Below are positions 58,201 through 64,000 of a DNA stretch of 64,000 nt, piece by piece (position 1 is the stretch's first letter; every line of letters begins with the position of its first letter). Where the stretch lies: NCBI GenBank assembly GCA_036264135.1, contig DATARN010000220.1, positions 1 through 64,000 on the forward strand, written 5' to 3'. A program made the position numbers and the translations under genes. The stretch comes from DATARN01 sp036264135. GTDB taxonomy: Bacteria; Actinomycetota; Acidimicrobiia; Acidimicrobiales; Palsa-688. The notes under the pieces are model-generated. The model saw nothing but the letters and a program-made list of their open reading frames with translations. It was not told the origin of the DNA and made no database searches.

Positions 58201-59957
58201 GTGACGAACGGGCGGGTGCAGCAGCCCCCGGGGTCGGAAGGCTGGACCACCCCGGCGGTGGTCGGGAAGTTGGCGCTGTTGGTGTAGCCGGTGACGTACG
58301 CCGCGCCGAGGGCGTCGACGGCGATGGACTTGGTGAGCGCGCCGCCGTCGGGAGGCGCGAGCAGGGTGGAGTAGACCAGATGCGACCCTGTGGGGTCGAG
58401 CTTGGTGACGTACCCGCCGAAGGTCCCCGAAGGCGCGGTGGTCTGGAAGGCGCCTGGGGTGGTCGGGAAGGAATCAGCCGCAAAGCCCCCGGAAAGGAAC
58501 ACGTTGCCGCCCCGCAGGGCCATCGCCGGGGCGCCGAAGCCGACCGGCCCCACCAACGTGGAGAACACCAGCGCGCTGCCGGCGGCGTTGAGCTCCGAGG
58601 CCCAGACCTCCGCGCCGGCCGAGCAGAGGTTGGGCTCGGTCCGCTTGTACGCCGAGGCGGTGGTGGGAAAGTCCGGCGCACAGGTCGTCCCGGTCAGATA
58701 GGCGTGGCCGGCGGCGTCGACTGCGATACCGGAGGGAGTTGTACAGCAGCTCAGGCCGCCGAAGTAGGTGGAGTAGACGTAGGCGGTGCCCGCAGGGTTC
58801 AGCTTGGTCACGAAGCCATCCGTGCCGCCGCTGGAAATGCTCTTCTGGAAGGCCCCGGCGGTGGTCGGGAAGTTGACATCGACAGTGGTGCCGGTGGCAT
58901 AGGCCGCGCCGGTCGGGTCCACGGCGATGGCCGTGCCGGTATCACCCGAGGAGCCAAAAGGGCCCGAGGCGGGAGCGGTGTCGCCCAGGAAGGTGGAGTA
59001 GGCGATGGTCGGGTCGATGACCAGGGGGCGGCTGCGGTCGTAGGCGCCCACCGCGAAGCCGACCTGGCCGCCGGGGAGCAGCTGGAAGCCGCCGGCCACC
59101 GGGGACGTTGCGGCGCCGGCGCCCTGGGAGAGCTGCGGTGCTGCCTGGCGCACCACCCCCGCGGGGGTGGTGAGGGCCAAGGACCCGTCGGCCTGGAGGG
59201 CCGTCTTGGACACGTCGGGCCCGAAGGCCAGGCGGACGGCGGCGGGGTCGGCACCGGGGGCGAGGGTGAAGGTGTACTCCACCTGGCCCTTGCCGGCGTG
59301 GTAGGCGACGTCGACGCCGGGGTAGACGTCATGCCAGCCCACGGTGGCGAAGGTCGCCAGGTCGGTGTGCCACTTCGAGGGGTCGTTGCCGAGCAGGTAG
59401 TTCACCTTGCCGGGCTGGGGGTCGGCGGTGAACGACGGTGCCGAGGCGTCGGCCCCCACCACGTGCATGGCCAGCGCCGTCGGCGGCGACGCCGGTATCG
59501 GCGGTGACGACTTGGCGGGAAGAAGGCCCGCCGCGGCGGGCAGCTTCTGCGTCGGGGGCGAGCCGGCACCGCGGCTCGACCGCCCCCCGCCCGCCGGCGC
59601 CCCGGGGGTGTGCGCCACGCTCCACGCCAGGCCGCTCGGGCCGAGGGAGACGGCCCCGCCGGCGGCCACGAAGGCCACGCCGGCGTCGGCCTGGCCCACG
59701 TTGGGCACGAAGCTGGCCGGAGCCGACGTCGCGGCCTTGTCTGGCGCGGCCTCACTCCCGGCCCCTGAGGTTGCTGGGCGGGCGGGCAGCGCAGTGGCGG
59801 CGACGGGGGCCGGCACCGGTGCGGCCGCGGCCACCCCTACACTTTCGGCCCCGGCGACGGAGGGCGCCGCCACCAGCGCCACCACCGAGGCGGCGGCGCT
59901 CAACCGCAGCAGCCGGCCTCGACAAGGTCCATTCGTGGTGGATCCCCAACGTCGCAT
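55215..59957 (-). CDS. Large secreted SBBP/beta-helix multidomain surface protein
   Basis: 1580 residues from an ATG at 59957. A signal peptide (LLRLSAAASVVALVAAPSVAGA) is followed by an N-terminal domain (KVNYLLGNDPSKWHTDLATFATVGWHDVYPGVDVAYH) and about eight SBBP propeller repeats (AYVTGYTNSANFPTTAG, LLYSTYLGGSRDEQPNAMAVD). A DUF11 domain (VTDTLPPGLSLVSASASKG), a right-handed beta-helix (NosD-like, VTMTGLDVHDNVGLDDN, IVAGNGHDGIQVSTEGNHILN), an He_PIG fold (FNPFTGVLSGTPAAG) and an Ig-like repeat (VTATYSGDANFTGSS) come after it. There is no membrane anchor or sortase motif. It is probably an exported adhesin or matrix protein. Confidence 0.87.
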   Translation of the reverse strand: MRRWGSTTNGPCRGRLLRLSAAASVVALVAAPSVAGAESVGVAAAAPVPAPVAATALPARPATSGAGSEAAPDKAATSAPASFVPNVGQADAGVAFVAAGGAVSLGPSGLAWSVAHTPGAPAGGGRSSRGAGSPPTQKLPAAAGLLPAKSSPPIPASPPTALAMHVVGADASAPSFTADPQPGKVNYLLGNDPSKWHTDLATFATVGWHDVYPGVDVAYHAGKGQVEYTFTLAPGADPAAVRLAFGPDVSKTALQADGSLALTTPAGVVRQAAPQLSQGAGAATSPVAGGFQLLPGGQVGFAVGAYDRSRPLVIDPTIAYSTFLGDTAPASGPFGSSGDTGTAIAVDPTGAAYATGTTVDVNFPTTAGAFQKSISSGGTDGFVTKLNPAGTAYVYSTYFGGLSCCTTPSGIAVDAAGHAYLTGTTCAPDFPTTASAYKRTEPNLCSAGAEVWASELNAAGSALVFSTLVGPVGFGAPAMALRGGNVFLSGGFAADSFPTTPGAFQTTAPSGTFGGYVTKLDPTGSHLVYSTLLAPPDGGALTKSIAVDALGAAYVTGYTNSANFPTTAGVVQPSDPGGCCTRPFVTKFNPAGSALAYSTYLTAPPGGGVAPGPIAVDSSGDAWVAGSTSLSTYPTTPGARQTSPGGGQDVVVSKLNPTASKLLYSTYLGGSRDEQPNAMAVDRFGNAYLGGNTGSVDFPTLNAPQAQNGYQQAAAFSQLADGFVAKFAPSGTLLYSTYLGGMFGDGVMGLAVDGSEDAYLTGGTGSQDFPVSVGAPQTSINNQATFSGVAFMTKLAAFGVALSAPKWSGVGQPVVYTATVRNDGTQHDATGVTVTDTLPPGLSLVSASASKGSCATSGQTATCQLGTVARGQAATVTLTATATATGTLTNVATVTSSLGTASGGATTVVGPAGCGSTITASVTLSADIGPCPGPGVTIGADNVTLDLGGHKIFGTGNHTTAEPYPDSDLAGVHMDTHHGGAVRNGEITGFNAGVWLQHSTGVTMTGLDVHDNVGLDDNFAAVLGDGIALFHSGHNVIEHSTIVRNGIFAGISVVGLDSDHNLIAHNVIDDNLQLTAGSDGQGIDLNPFLEVTDPRRGQSLVGNDIIGNEIKGNQSSGISSRSNTESTYAGNDVEGNGVFDHGFTFPNNGIGVSNDQNATPITNVTIKNNIVAGNGHDGIQVSTEGNHILNNVSVNNNQLGPETFRGPGFDLHDMFTDPNTGAPGCDSNVWSANIWSAAVGFSPDCTSAGGQAAVAPAFTSADHTTFPIGAASSFTLAGSGVPAPTFRLTAGRLPTGVSFNPFTGVLSGTPAAGTLGAYPLTFTAHNPLGPNAVQHFTLTVGQAATGLVLVASPSPATFASPVTFTATVVPTPANTLAPTGTVRFYFYGSTTPAATVAVSGGKASFTTAGLGSGNQSVTATYSGDANFTGSSATTSLAVTTSRTLTGAVTGGVVVAPGTTVLLRGATVNGSVTVQPGGALDVESSTINGSLLADQPAALRLCATTTAGSVTVAGAGGFVLVADAGDDACGANNIGGSLNLLNNTAGVEAIGNQLGGALTQSGNSGAGPFPEDTAPEITGTT

Positions 59958-60345
59958 CCCGCCTCCAAGTCCCCCGCAAGCATGCATTTGCGCCCCGTCG
60001 CGCTGGTGGCGTTGACTTTTGTCAACAGATCACGCTCCCACCGTCTTCAGAAAAAAGGCTAGACGCTCGGCAGCCCCCTCGGCAAGAGCCGGTTCACTGC
60101 GGACCTCGCACCGTGGCGCAACCCCGACCCGGTCCAACGTCGCTGGGCGCCTAATGCGGCCGCCTGGACCAGCTACACATGCTGGTTGGGCAGCCTTAGT
60201 GGTCACCAACCATCACGGTCGCGAGCCCCATAGTGCAAATAAACCTTGCGCCGCTGGTGTTGCGTCCGCCTTCGACAACCTGTACGCTCCGGACTCCAAC
60301 CCGTTCGCCCTCGTGGGTGCAACGACTAAGGGGAGGTCCGAAACA
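59958..60345. other. Intergenic region upstream of exported-protein operon
   Basis: 388 bases with lower GC than the surroundings and no convincing gene; the plus-strand frame that runs through it has no ribosome-binding site or coding character. It should hold the promoters of the divergent SBBP protein gene and of the exported-protein operon. GGGGAGG at about 60330 is the ribosome-binding site of the next gene. Confidence 0.5.
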
Positions 60346-61032
60346 ATGGTGCTGAACTCGCGGCGTCGGGGGCATTTCGTGGTGGGCACCGCCGTAGCTA
60401 TGGTCGTGCTCGCTCTCGGAAGTGTGGCATTCGCCTGCACCAGTTTCAGAGGCGCTGCGATTGTGACCTGGGTATCAGGCGCAGGCGCAGGCCAGAGTAG
60501 TGGCGTCGGGGTAACTGGATTCGGTGGCGACGGGTTCGGCTCCAGCATGGGTTATTGTCCGGGGGCTGGTCTGACCACGAATTACCCGACCGGGAACTTG
60601 ACGCTAGCCCATACTGCCGTGAACAATGTTATCTCGGTACGTCTCACGTCGTGGGGGTGCACCAGCGGTGCCCTCACTCAGACCACCGATGCGTTTCTGC
60701 ACGTGGTTGCTGGTACATATGATGTGAACATATATGACGGCAACGCATTCAGCACTTTTGCAATTCCATTTACGCAAAGCGGCATAAACTACGTGACAGA
60801 TATTCACGGTAATTTTGTCGGTGACTGCATGGACAAGAATGGGGCGGTGGTGCAGGGTGTCCGTCTCGGCAGCTTTAGTGTGAACGCGGCCGGGGTGGGA
60901 GGCGGCACTTTTGCTGTTCCCACCTCTGACCTGGCGGTAACTAATGCCTCGGGCGAATTTGCGAATCTGTGCGTCACTGAGAACGGTGCCACCAACTACG
61001 GTGGGCCACAACTCCCGGTTCGTATCATCTGA
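60346..61032 (+). CDS. Exported Cys-start protein, paralogue of the one at 63217
   Basis: 228 residues from the ATG at 60346 (GGGGAGG about 10 bases upstream). A signal peptide (VVGTAVAMVVLALGSVAFA) is followed directly by CTSFRG. The mature part is Ser/Thr/Gly-rich and likely beta (AIVTWVSGAGAG, GSMGYCPGAG, GTYDVNIYDG, GDCMDKNGAVVQG, LPVRII at the end). Codons are less GC-rich than in neighbours (many AAT, TTT). No family recognised. Shared features with 63217: CT-S/A-F-R/K-G after the signal peptide, a GDC segment and a -VxII end. Confidence 0.75.
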   Translation: MVLNSRRRGHFVVGTAVAMVVLALGSVAFACTSFRGAAIVTWVSGAGAGQSSGVGVTGFGGDGFGSSMGYCPGAGLTTNYPTGNLTLAHTAVNNVISVRLTSWGCTSGALTQTTDAFLHVVAGTYDVNIYDGNAFSTFAIPFTQSGINYVTDIHGNFVGDCMDKNGAVVQGVRLGSFSVNAAGVGGGTFAVPTSDLAVTNASGEFANLCVTENGATNYGGPQLPVRII

Positions 61033-61055
61033 GTGGGCGACCGCAGCTAGCGTAC

Positions 61056-62759
61056 GTGGTTCGCCAGTGTTTAGGCTCGTTCACGACAAAATCCCTCATT
61101 GAGAGTTCCCCTGAGCAGCAAGGGAGCCTGCGCTCCAAGGGAATGCTCGTCGTCCCTGCAATTCTTGGTTTGGTGGCGGTGACGGTTGGCGCTATGTTGC
61201 TGGCCCGGGTGCTGTTGGCCGCAGGCCTGACGCACGTCGCGCCCGAGTCGGCGGTCACCGCCATGAACCTAGGAACAGGGCCCGCCAACAACTCTCCTGA
61301 GCTCGTCGTAGACCCTCGGGATCCGTCGGTCGTCGTGGACGCAAACCGTCTCGACGCACCCGACTTCAGCTGCTCGCTGAACATCTCGGGCGACGGTGGC
61401 GGGACGTGGGCGCCGCTCGACCCGGTCCCCACGCTCCCCCCCGGGGCCGAGAAGTGCTATGCCCCTGAGGCGGTCTTCGATCGACGGGGCGTGCTCTACT
61501 ACCTCTTTGTCGGCCTGCACGGGGGCGGCAATACCCCGATGGGGGCGTTCATTACGTCATCAGACAACCTGGGGCGCACGTTCAGCCCACCGCGCCTGGT
61601 GCTCGGCCCCGACAACTTCGGCGTCCGCCTTGCGGTCGATTTGTCGCTGGGTCGGGCTGGCCGGCTCATACTTGTGTGGCTGCACTCCGCAGCCGCTCCC
61701 ATGCTGGGCGGATTTCAACCTGCCGACAACCCCATCCTGGGATCGTACTCCGACGACGGGGCGGGGCATTTCTCCGTGCCGGTGCGTGTCAGCGACGGAG
61801 ACCGCGCCAGGGTGGTGGCTCCCGCCCTGATCATCGGCCCCCATCACACGGTCGCAGTGGCCTACTACGACCTTGGTTCCGACGCCGTCGACTACGAGGG
61901 GCTGGCCGGAGGCACCTTCACGGGCACATGGTCGATCGTAGCCGCCACCTCAACCGACGGCGGCGCCCATTTCGGGCGCGGTCGGGTGGTCGATGCCGGG
62001 ATCGTGGCACCGGGCCGGGTCATGCTCATCTTCACCATGCCGCCACCCGCTATCGCTGCCGGGTCAGGGGTTGCGTGCATTGCCTGGGCTGACGCCCGTC
62101 ACGGGAGCGCGGATATCCTGGCCCGCTGCGCTCCCGGCCTCACCGGAACCTGGGGGCCTATTCGCCGACTGAATGACGACCCGGTGGGGAATGGGCGGGA
62201 CCACTCCCTGCCACGACTGGCGGTTTCACCGCAAGGGAGGGTCGACGCCATTTTCCTCGACCGGCGTCAGGACCCGGCCAATTTGGCTAACAGCGTCTTT
62301 TACACATACTCGATCAATGCCGGGCGTACCTGGGCGGGAAACAACTTGCTGACGAGATCGTCGTCGGACTCCCGTATCGGTCCGCAATACCTGAACCCTT
62401 CCGCTGCCAACCTCGTCGAGTTCGGCTCGCGATTGGGCCTGGTGTCGAACGAGGCCGGCGTCCTCGCCGCCTGGCCCGACACTCGCAACTCCCAGGTCGG
62501 CACGACTGACCAGGACATCTTCACCACCAGGGTCGACCTGCCTGACGGCGGGTACCACCGAAGCGGCGGGGTGCCGGGCGCAATCCTCTTGGTCGTCGGG
62601 CTGCTGATGCTCGCCTGGACGGCCCGAAAGCGTCGCGTGAAGAACGCCGGGGAGACTGACGCTGCGAGTTCCACTGCGCCCGCCGCGGCGGAGACGGGCG
62701 ATGCCGCCGAAGGCGTCGATGATGGCGCAGGAGTCCCGATGGCGGCAGATTCGCCGTGA
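61056..62759 (+). CDS. BNR/sialidase-like surface protein with C-terminal membrane helix
   Basis: Up to 567 residues; the GTG at 61056 or the ATG at 61143 could be the start. An N-terminal helix (MLVVPAILGLVAVTVGAMLLARVLL) acts as signal or anchor. The body carries Asp-box-like turns typical of BNR propellers (SGDGGGTWAPLDP, SSDNLGRTFSPPR, SDDGAGHFSVP, STDGGAHFGRG, SINAGRTWAGN). A second helix near the end (VPGAILLVVGLLMLAWTARKRR) anchors it with a short cytoplasmic tail. Catalytic Arg triads of true sialidases are not evident, so glycan binding is as likely as hydrolysis. Confidence 0.75.
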   Translation: MVRQCLGSFTTKSLIESSPEQQGSLRSKGMLVVPAILGLVAVTVGAMLLARVLLAAGLTHVAPESAVTAMNLGTGPANNSPELVVDPRDPSVVVDANRLDAPDFSCSLNISGDGGGTWAPLDPVPTLPPGAEKCYAPEAVFDRRGVLYYLFVGLHGGGNTPMGAFITSSDNLGRTFSPPRLVLGPDNFGVRLAVDLSLGRAGRLILVWLHSAAAPMLGGFQPADNPILGSYSDDGAGHFSVPVRVSDGDRARVVAPALIIGPHHTVAVAYYDLGSDAVDYEGLAGGTFTGTWSIVAATSTDGGAHFGRGRVVDAGIVAPGRVMLIFTMPPPAIAAGSGVACIAWADARHGSADILARCAPGLTGTWGPIRRLNDDPVGNGRDHSLPRLAVSPQGRVDAIFLDRRQDPANLANSVFYTYSINAGRTWAGNNLLTRSSSDSRIGPQYLNPSAANLVEFGSRLGLVSNEAGVLAAWPDTRNSQVGTTDQDIFTTRVDLPDGGYHRSGGVPGAILLVVGLLMLAWTARKRRVKNAGETDAASSTAPAAAETGDAAEGVDDGAGVPMAADSP

Positions 62760-63220
62760 GGAGGGGGTGCTCCTCACTGCTTGGTGCGGGCCTGTCATTG
62801 TACTGCGGCCTCACGGCCTGCAGCGCATCACCGGGCTCAGCCGCAGCCGTCCCCCGTCCTGCCGTCGTCCGGGTCGCGATGCTGGACGACCACTACGAGT
62901 TCCTGAGCCGCGTCCCTTCCGGGCGGGTGGTGTTCGTCGTCTACAACGCAGGCCACAGCCTGCACGGCTTGGACCTCTTCCCCCTTCCCCCCGGCGTCGT
63001 CTCCATCGTCGCCCAGTTGCGCGGCTCGCAACGGCACATCGTTGCTCCCTACGCCGGGACAGTCCCTCTCTTGCCAGGTCAGCAGGGGACCTTCGCGGTC
63101 GATCTCCAGCCCGGCACCACATACGCCATGGTGTCGTTCATCCGCGACCCCAGCGACGGGAGCTCTCAGGCTCTCAAGGGCTTGGCTGCCCAGTTCACGA
63201 CGACCGCGCGACGGCCGTGA
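62756..63220 (+). CDS. Cupredoxin-like lipoprotein
   Basis: 154 residues from a GTG overlapping the previous stop (GTGA). The signal LLGAGLSLYCGLTAC carries a lipobox (LTAC). The mature part VVRVAMLDDHYEFLSRVPSGRVVFVVYNAGHSLHGLDLFPLPPG, then LLPGQQGTFAVDLQPGTTYAMVSFI, follows the cupredoxin-like strand order. The His residues of the HSLHGLDL segment could bind metal, but the usual Cys-x-x-x-x-His-Met ligand loop is not present, so it may be a blue-copper fold without type 1 copper. Confidence 0.7.
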   Translation: MRRGCSSLLGAGLSLYCGLTACSASPGSAAAVPRPAVVRVAMLDDHYEFLSRVPSGRVVFVVYNAGHSLHGLDLFPLPPGVVSIVAQLRGSQRHIVAPYAGTVPLLPGQQGTFAVDLQPGTTYAMVSFIRDPSDGSSQALKGLAAQFTTTARRP

Positions 63221-63717
63221 CGCGCCCCCGGGGAACCGACGCTTGGCGCGTTGCAACGAAGGCCGCCGTTGGCACCTCGGTGGCGGTCCTTCTGGCCCTG
63301 TCGTCTCCGGCCGCCGCATGCACGGCCTTCAAAGGTTCGCTCACGCTCGACGCGGCCACATCGACGCTGACCGTCAGCGGTTTTGCCGGCAACATGGGCG
63401 ACTGTGATCCCGCCGGATCCAAGGTCGGGTACAGCTGCCCGGTCGCTGGCCTTCCCGACGAAATATATGACGTCGAACTCCTCCCCAAATTTGGTTCTGC
63501 CGCCTACGAGACGGGCGGGCTTCACCACGAGTGCATGGCGACTTCACCGCACCGCACGATCGGACAGGTGGTCGTCGAGGGCGGCGAGGGCAAAGGCGCC
63601 TACGGGCCGCCCGTATTGCCGGGGCAGGCCAACATCGACCCTGGCGACTCTTACGCGCTGTGTATCTACGACGATTACTACGTCTCAGGTAACGAGATCC
63701 GTGTCACTATCATCTGA
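63217..63717 (+). CDS. Exported Cys-start protein, paralogue of the one at 60346
   Basis: 166 residues from a GTG that overlaps the lipoprotein stop (GTGA). The signal region AAVGTSVAVLLALSSPAAA ends before CTAFKG. The mature domain has LTLDAATSTLTVSGFAGNMGDCDPAG, GYSCPVAGLPD, GGLHHECMATSPHR and a final GNEIRVTII. Six Cys suggest disulfides. It is unrelated to families I can name but shares its termini and Cys pattern with the protein encoded at 60346. Confidence 0.75.
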   Translation: MTRPRGTDAWRVATKAAVGTSVAVLLALSSPAAACTAFKGSLTLDAATSTLTVSGFAGNMGDCDPAGSKVGYSCPVAGLPDEIYDVELLPKFGSAAYETGGLHHECMATSPHRTIGQVVVEGGEGKGAYGPPVLPGQANIDPGDSYALCIYDDYYVSGNEIRVTII

Positions 63718-64000
63718 AGCCTCGGGGCACGACGAGGCAGACCAGCCATCGCCGCAGGTCGCATCGCCGATCGACATCGAGGTACTGCAGACGGCGTCCT
63801 CCCTCGAGATCCTCCTGCTGGGTCTCTACCGCAAGGTGCTCTCGGCGCCCTACGTGCAGAACGGGGTGCCGCTGTTCGGAACGTTTGCGGCCCAGACCCT
63901 GGCGCAACACGACGCCCATCGCCAGGCCGTCCAAGCGCTGTGCGCTTCGCTGGGCGGCAGGGTCCAGATTGCACCTGACCCGAAGTACAAGGACGCGGTC
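63701..64000 (+). CDS. Ferritin-like domain protein, N-terminal part (cut by window end)
   Basis: A GTG at 63701, overlapping the previous gene by 17 bases, opens a frame with no stop to the window end (100 codons). After a polar tail it reads VLQTASSLEILLLGLYRKVLSAP, then TFAAQTLAQHDAHRQAVQALCASLGG. This is the first helix pair of the ferritin-like (DUF4439/Ferritin_2) four-helix bundle, with Glu and H-x2-H-type residues in the helices. The C-terminal half and any metal site are beyond the window. Confidence 0.7.
   Translation, partial: MSLSSEASGHDEADQPSPQVASPIDIEVLQTASSLEILLLGLYRKVLSAPYVQNGVPLFGTFAAQTLAQHDAHRQAVQALCASLGGRVQIAPDPKYKDAV

Noticed and set aside
55953..59507. 1184-codon open frame on the plus strand
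   Set aside because: Mirror of the SBBP protein coding frame; composition (Gly/Val/Arg-rich) and lack of motifs mark it as a shadow.
1..64000. CRISPR arrays, tRNA or rRNA genes
   Set aside because: No regularly spaced repeats other than the short coding tandems described, and no cloverleaf or rRNA-like stretches recognised by eye; a covariance search was not possible.

Overview
This is a 64 kb window of high-GC DNA from an actinomycete-like bacterium (Actinomycetota). The evidence is many GTG/TTG starts, ATGA/GTGA overlaps inside operons, a CopA/Crp pair, polyprenol-phosphate-mannose machinery and actinobacterial-type natural product genes. I cannot place it below phylum; an uncultured or soil lineage is possible but unproven.

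Layout. Positions 1-2511 are a graveyard of mobile-element scraps (IS3 OrfA end, two IS110 fragments, a tyrosine-recombinase tail) abutting a truncated, frameshifted dxs (2619-3409). A frameshifted polyprenyl synthetase, a copper-type P1B ATPase with a Crp/Fnr regulator, an MFS transporter and a GT1-type glycosyltransferase follow (to 10.9 kb). From 10.9 to 16.5 kb lie a cytochrome P450 divergent from a stand-alone SpaB_C protein (thiopeptide-type LanB C-terminal fold), a virginiamycin-B-lyase-like propeller with a small lipoprotein, and a SnoaL-like protein.

The centre (16.5-44.3 kb, perhaps on to 48.1 kb) is the most interesting part: a hybrid NRPS/RiPP locus. The left minus-strand operon (33072 down to 16506) encodes a stand-alone condensation domain, a GT2, a small coiled-coil protein, a GT4-like protein, a SagB-type dehydrogenase, two ABC-2 permeases, an NRPS whose adenylation domain is interrupted by a methyltransferase (A-MT-A-PCP-C), an A-PCP protein, an ABC ATPase and a BAAT-type alpha/beta hydrolase. 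A full-length LanB-type dehydratase (33159-35951, plus strand) diverges from it. The right minus-strand operon (44344 down to 35933) encodes an ISAzo13-transposase-like protein that has lost its first catalytic Asp, a 65-residue precursor peptide made of two identical 27-residue units, a YcaO cyclodehydratase, an HExxH protease, a formyltransferase, a Kelch lipoprotein, a cysteine-dioxygenase-like cupin, an ocin-ThiF-like leader-binding partner and a second SagB dehydrogenase. A strong hairpin lies between the precursor and ycaO. The parts suggest azol(in)e formation and dehydration of a ribosomal peptide, possibly joined to NRPS-derived and sugar parts, then export. The product is unknown to me.

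Divergent from the right operon is a plus-strand set (44.5-48.1 kb): an UnbU/RnfD-like membrane protein, a small anchored protein, a StrG-like oxygenase and an amidohydrolase. After NHL-repeat debris and an HTH protein come cell-envelope genes (RfbH-type 3-dehydrase, GT39, a polytopic membrane protein, Ppm-type synthase), a 1580-residue secreted SBBP/beta-helix protein, and an overlapping operon of exported proteins (60.3-64 kb). That operon contains two related Cys-start exported proteins, a BNR-repeat surface protein, a cupredoxin-like lipoprotein and a ferritin-like protein cut by the window edge.
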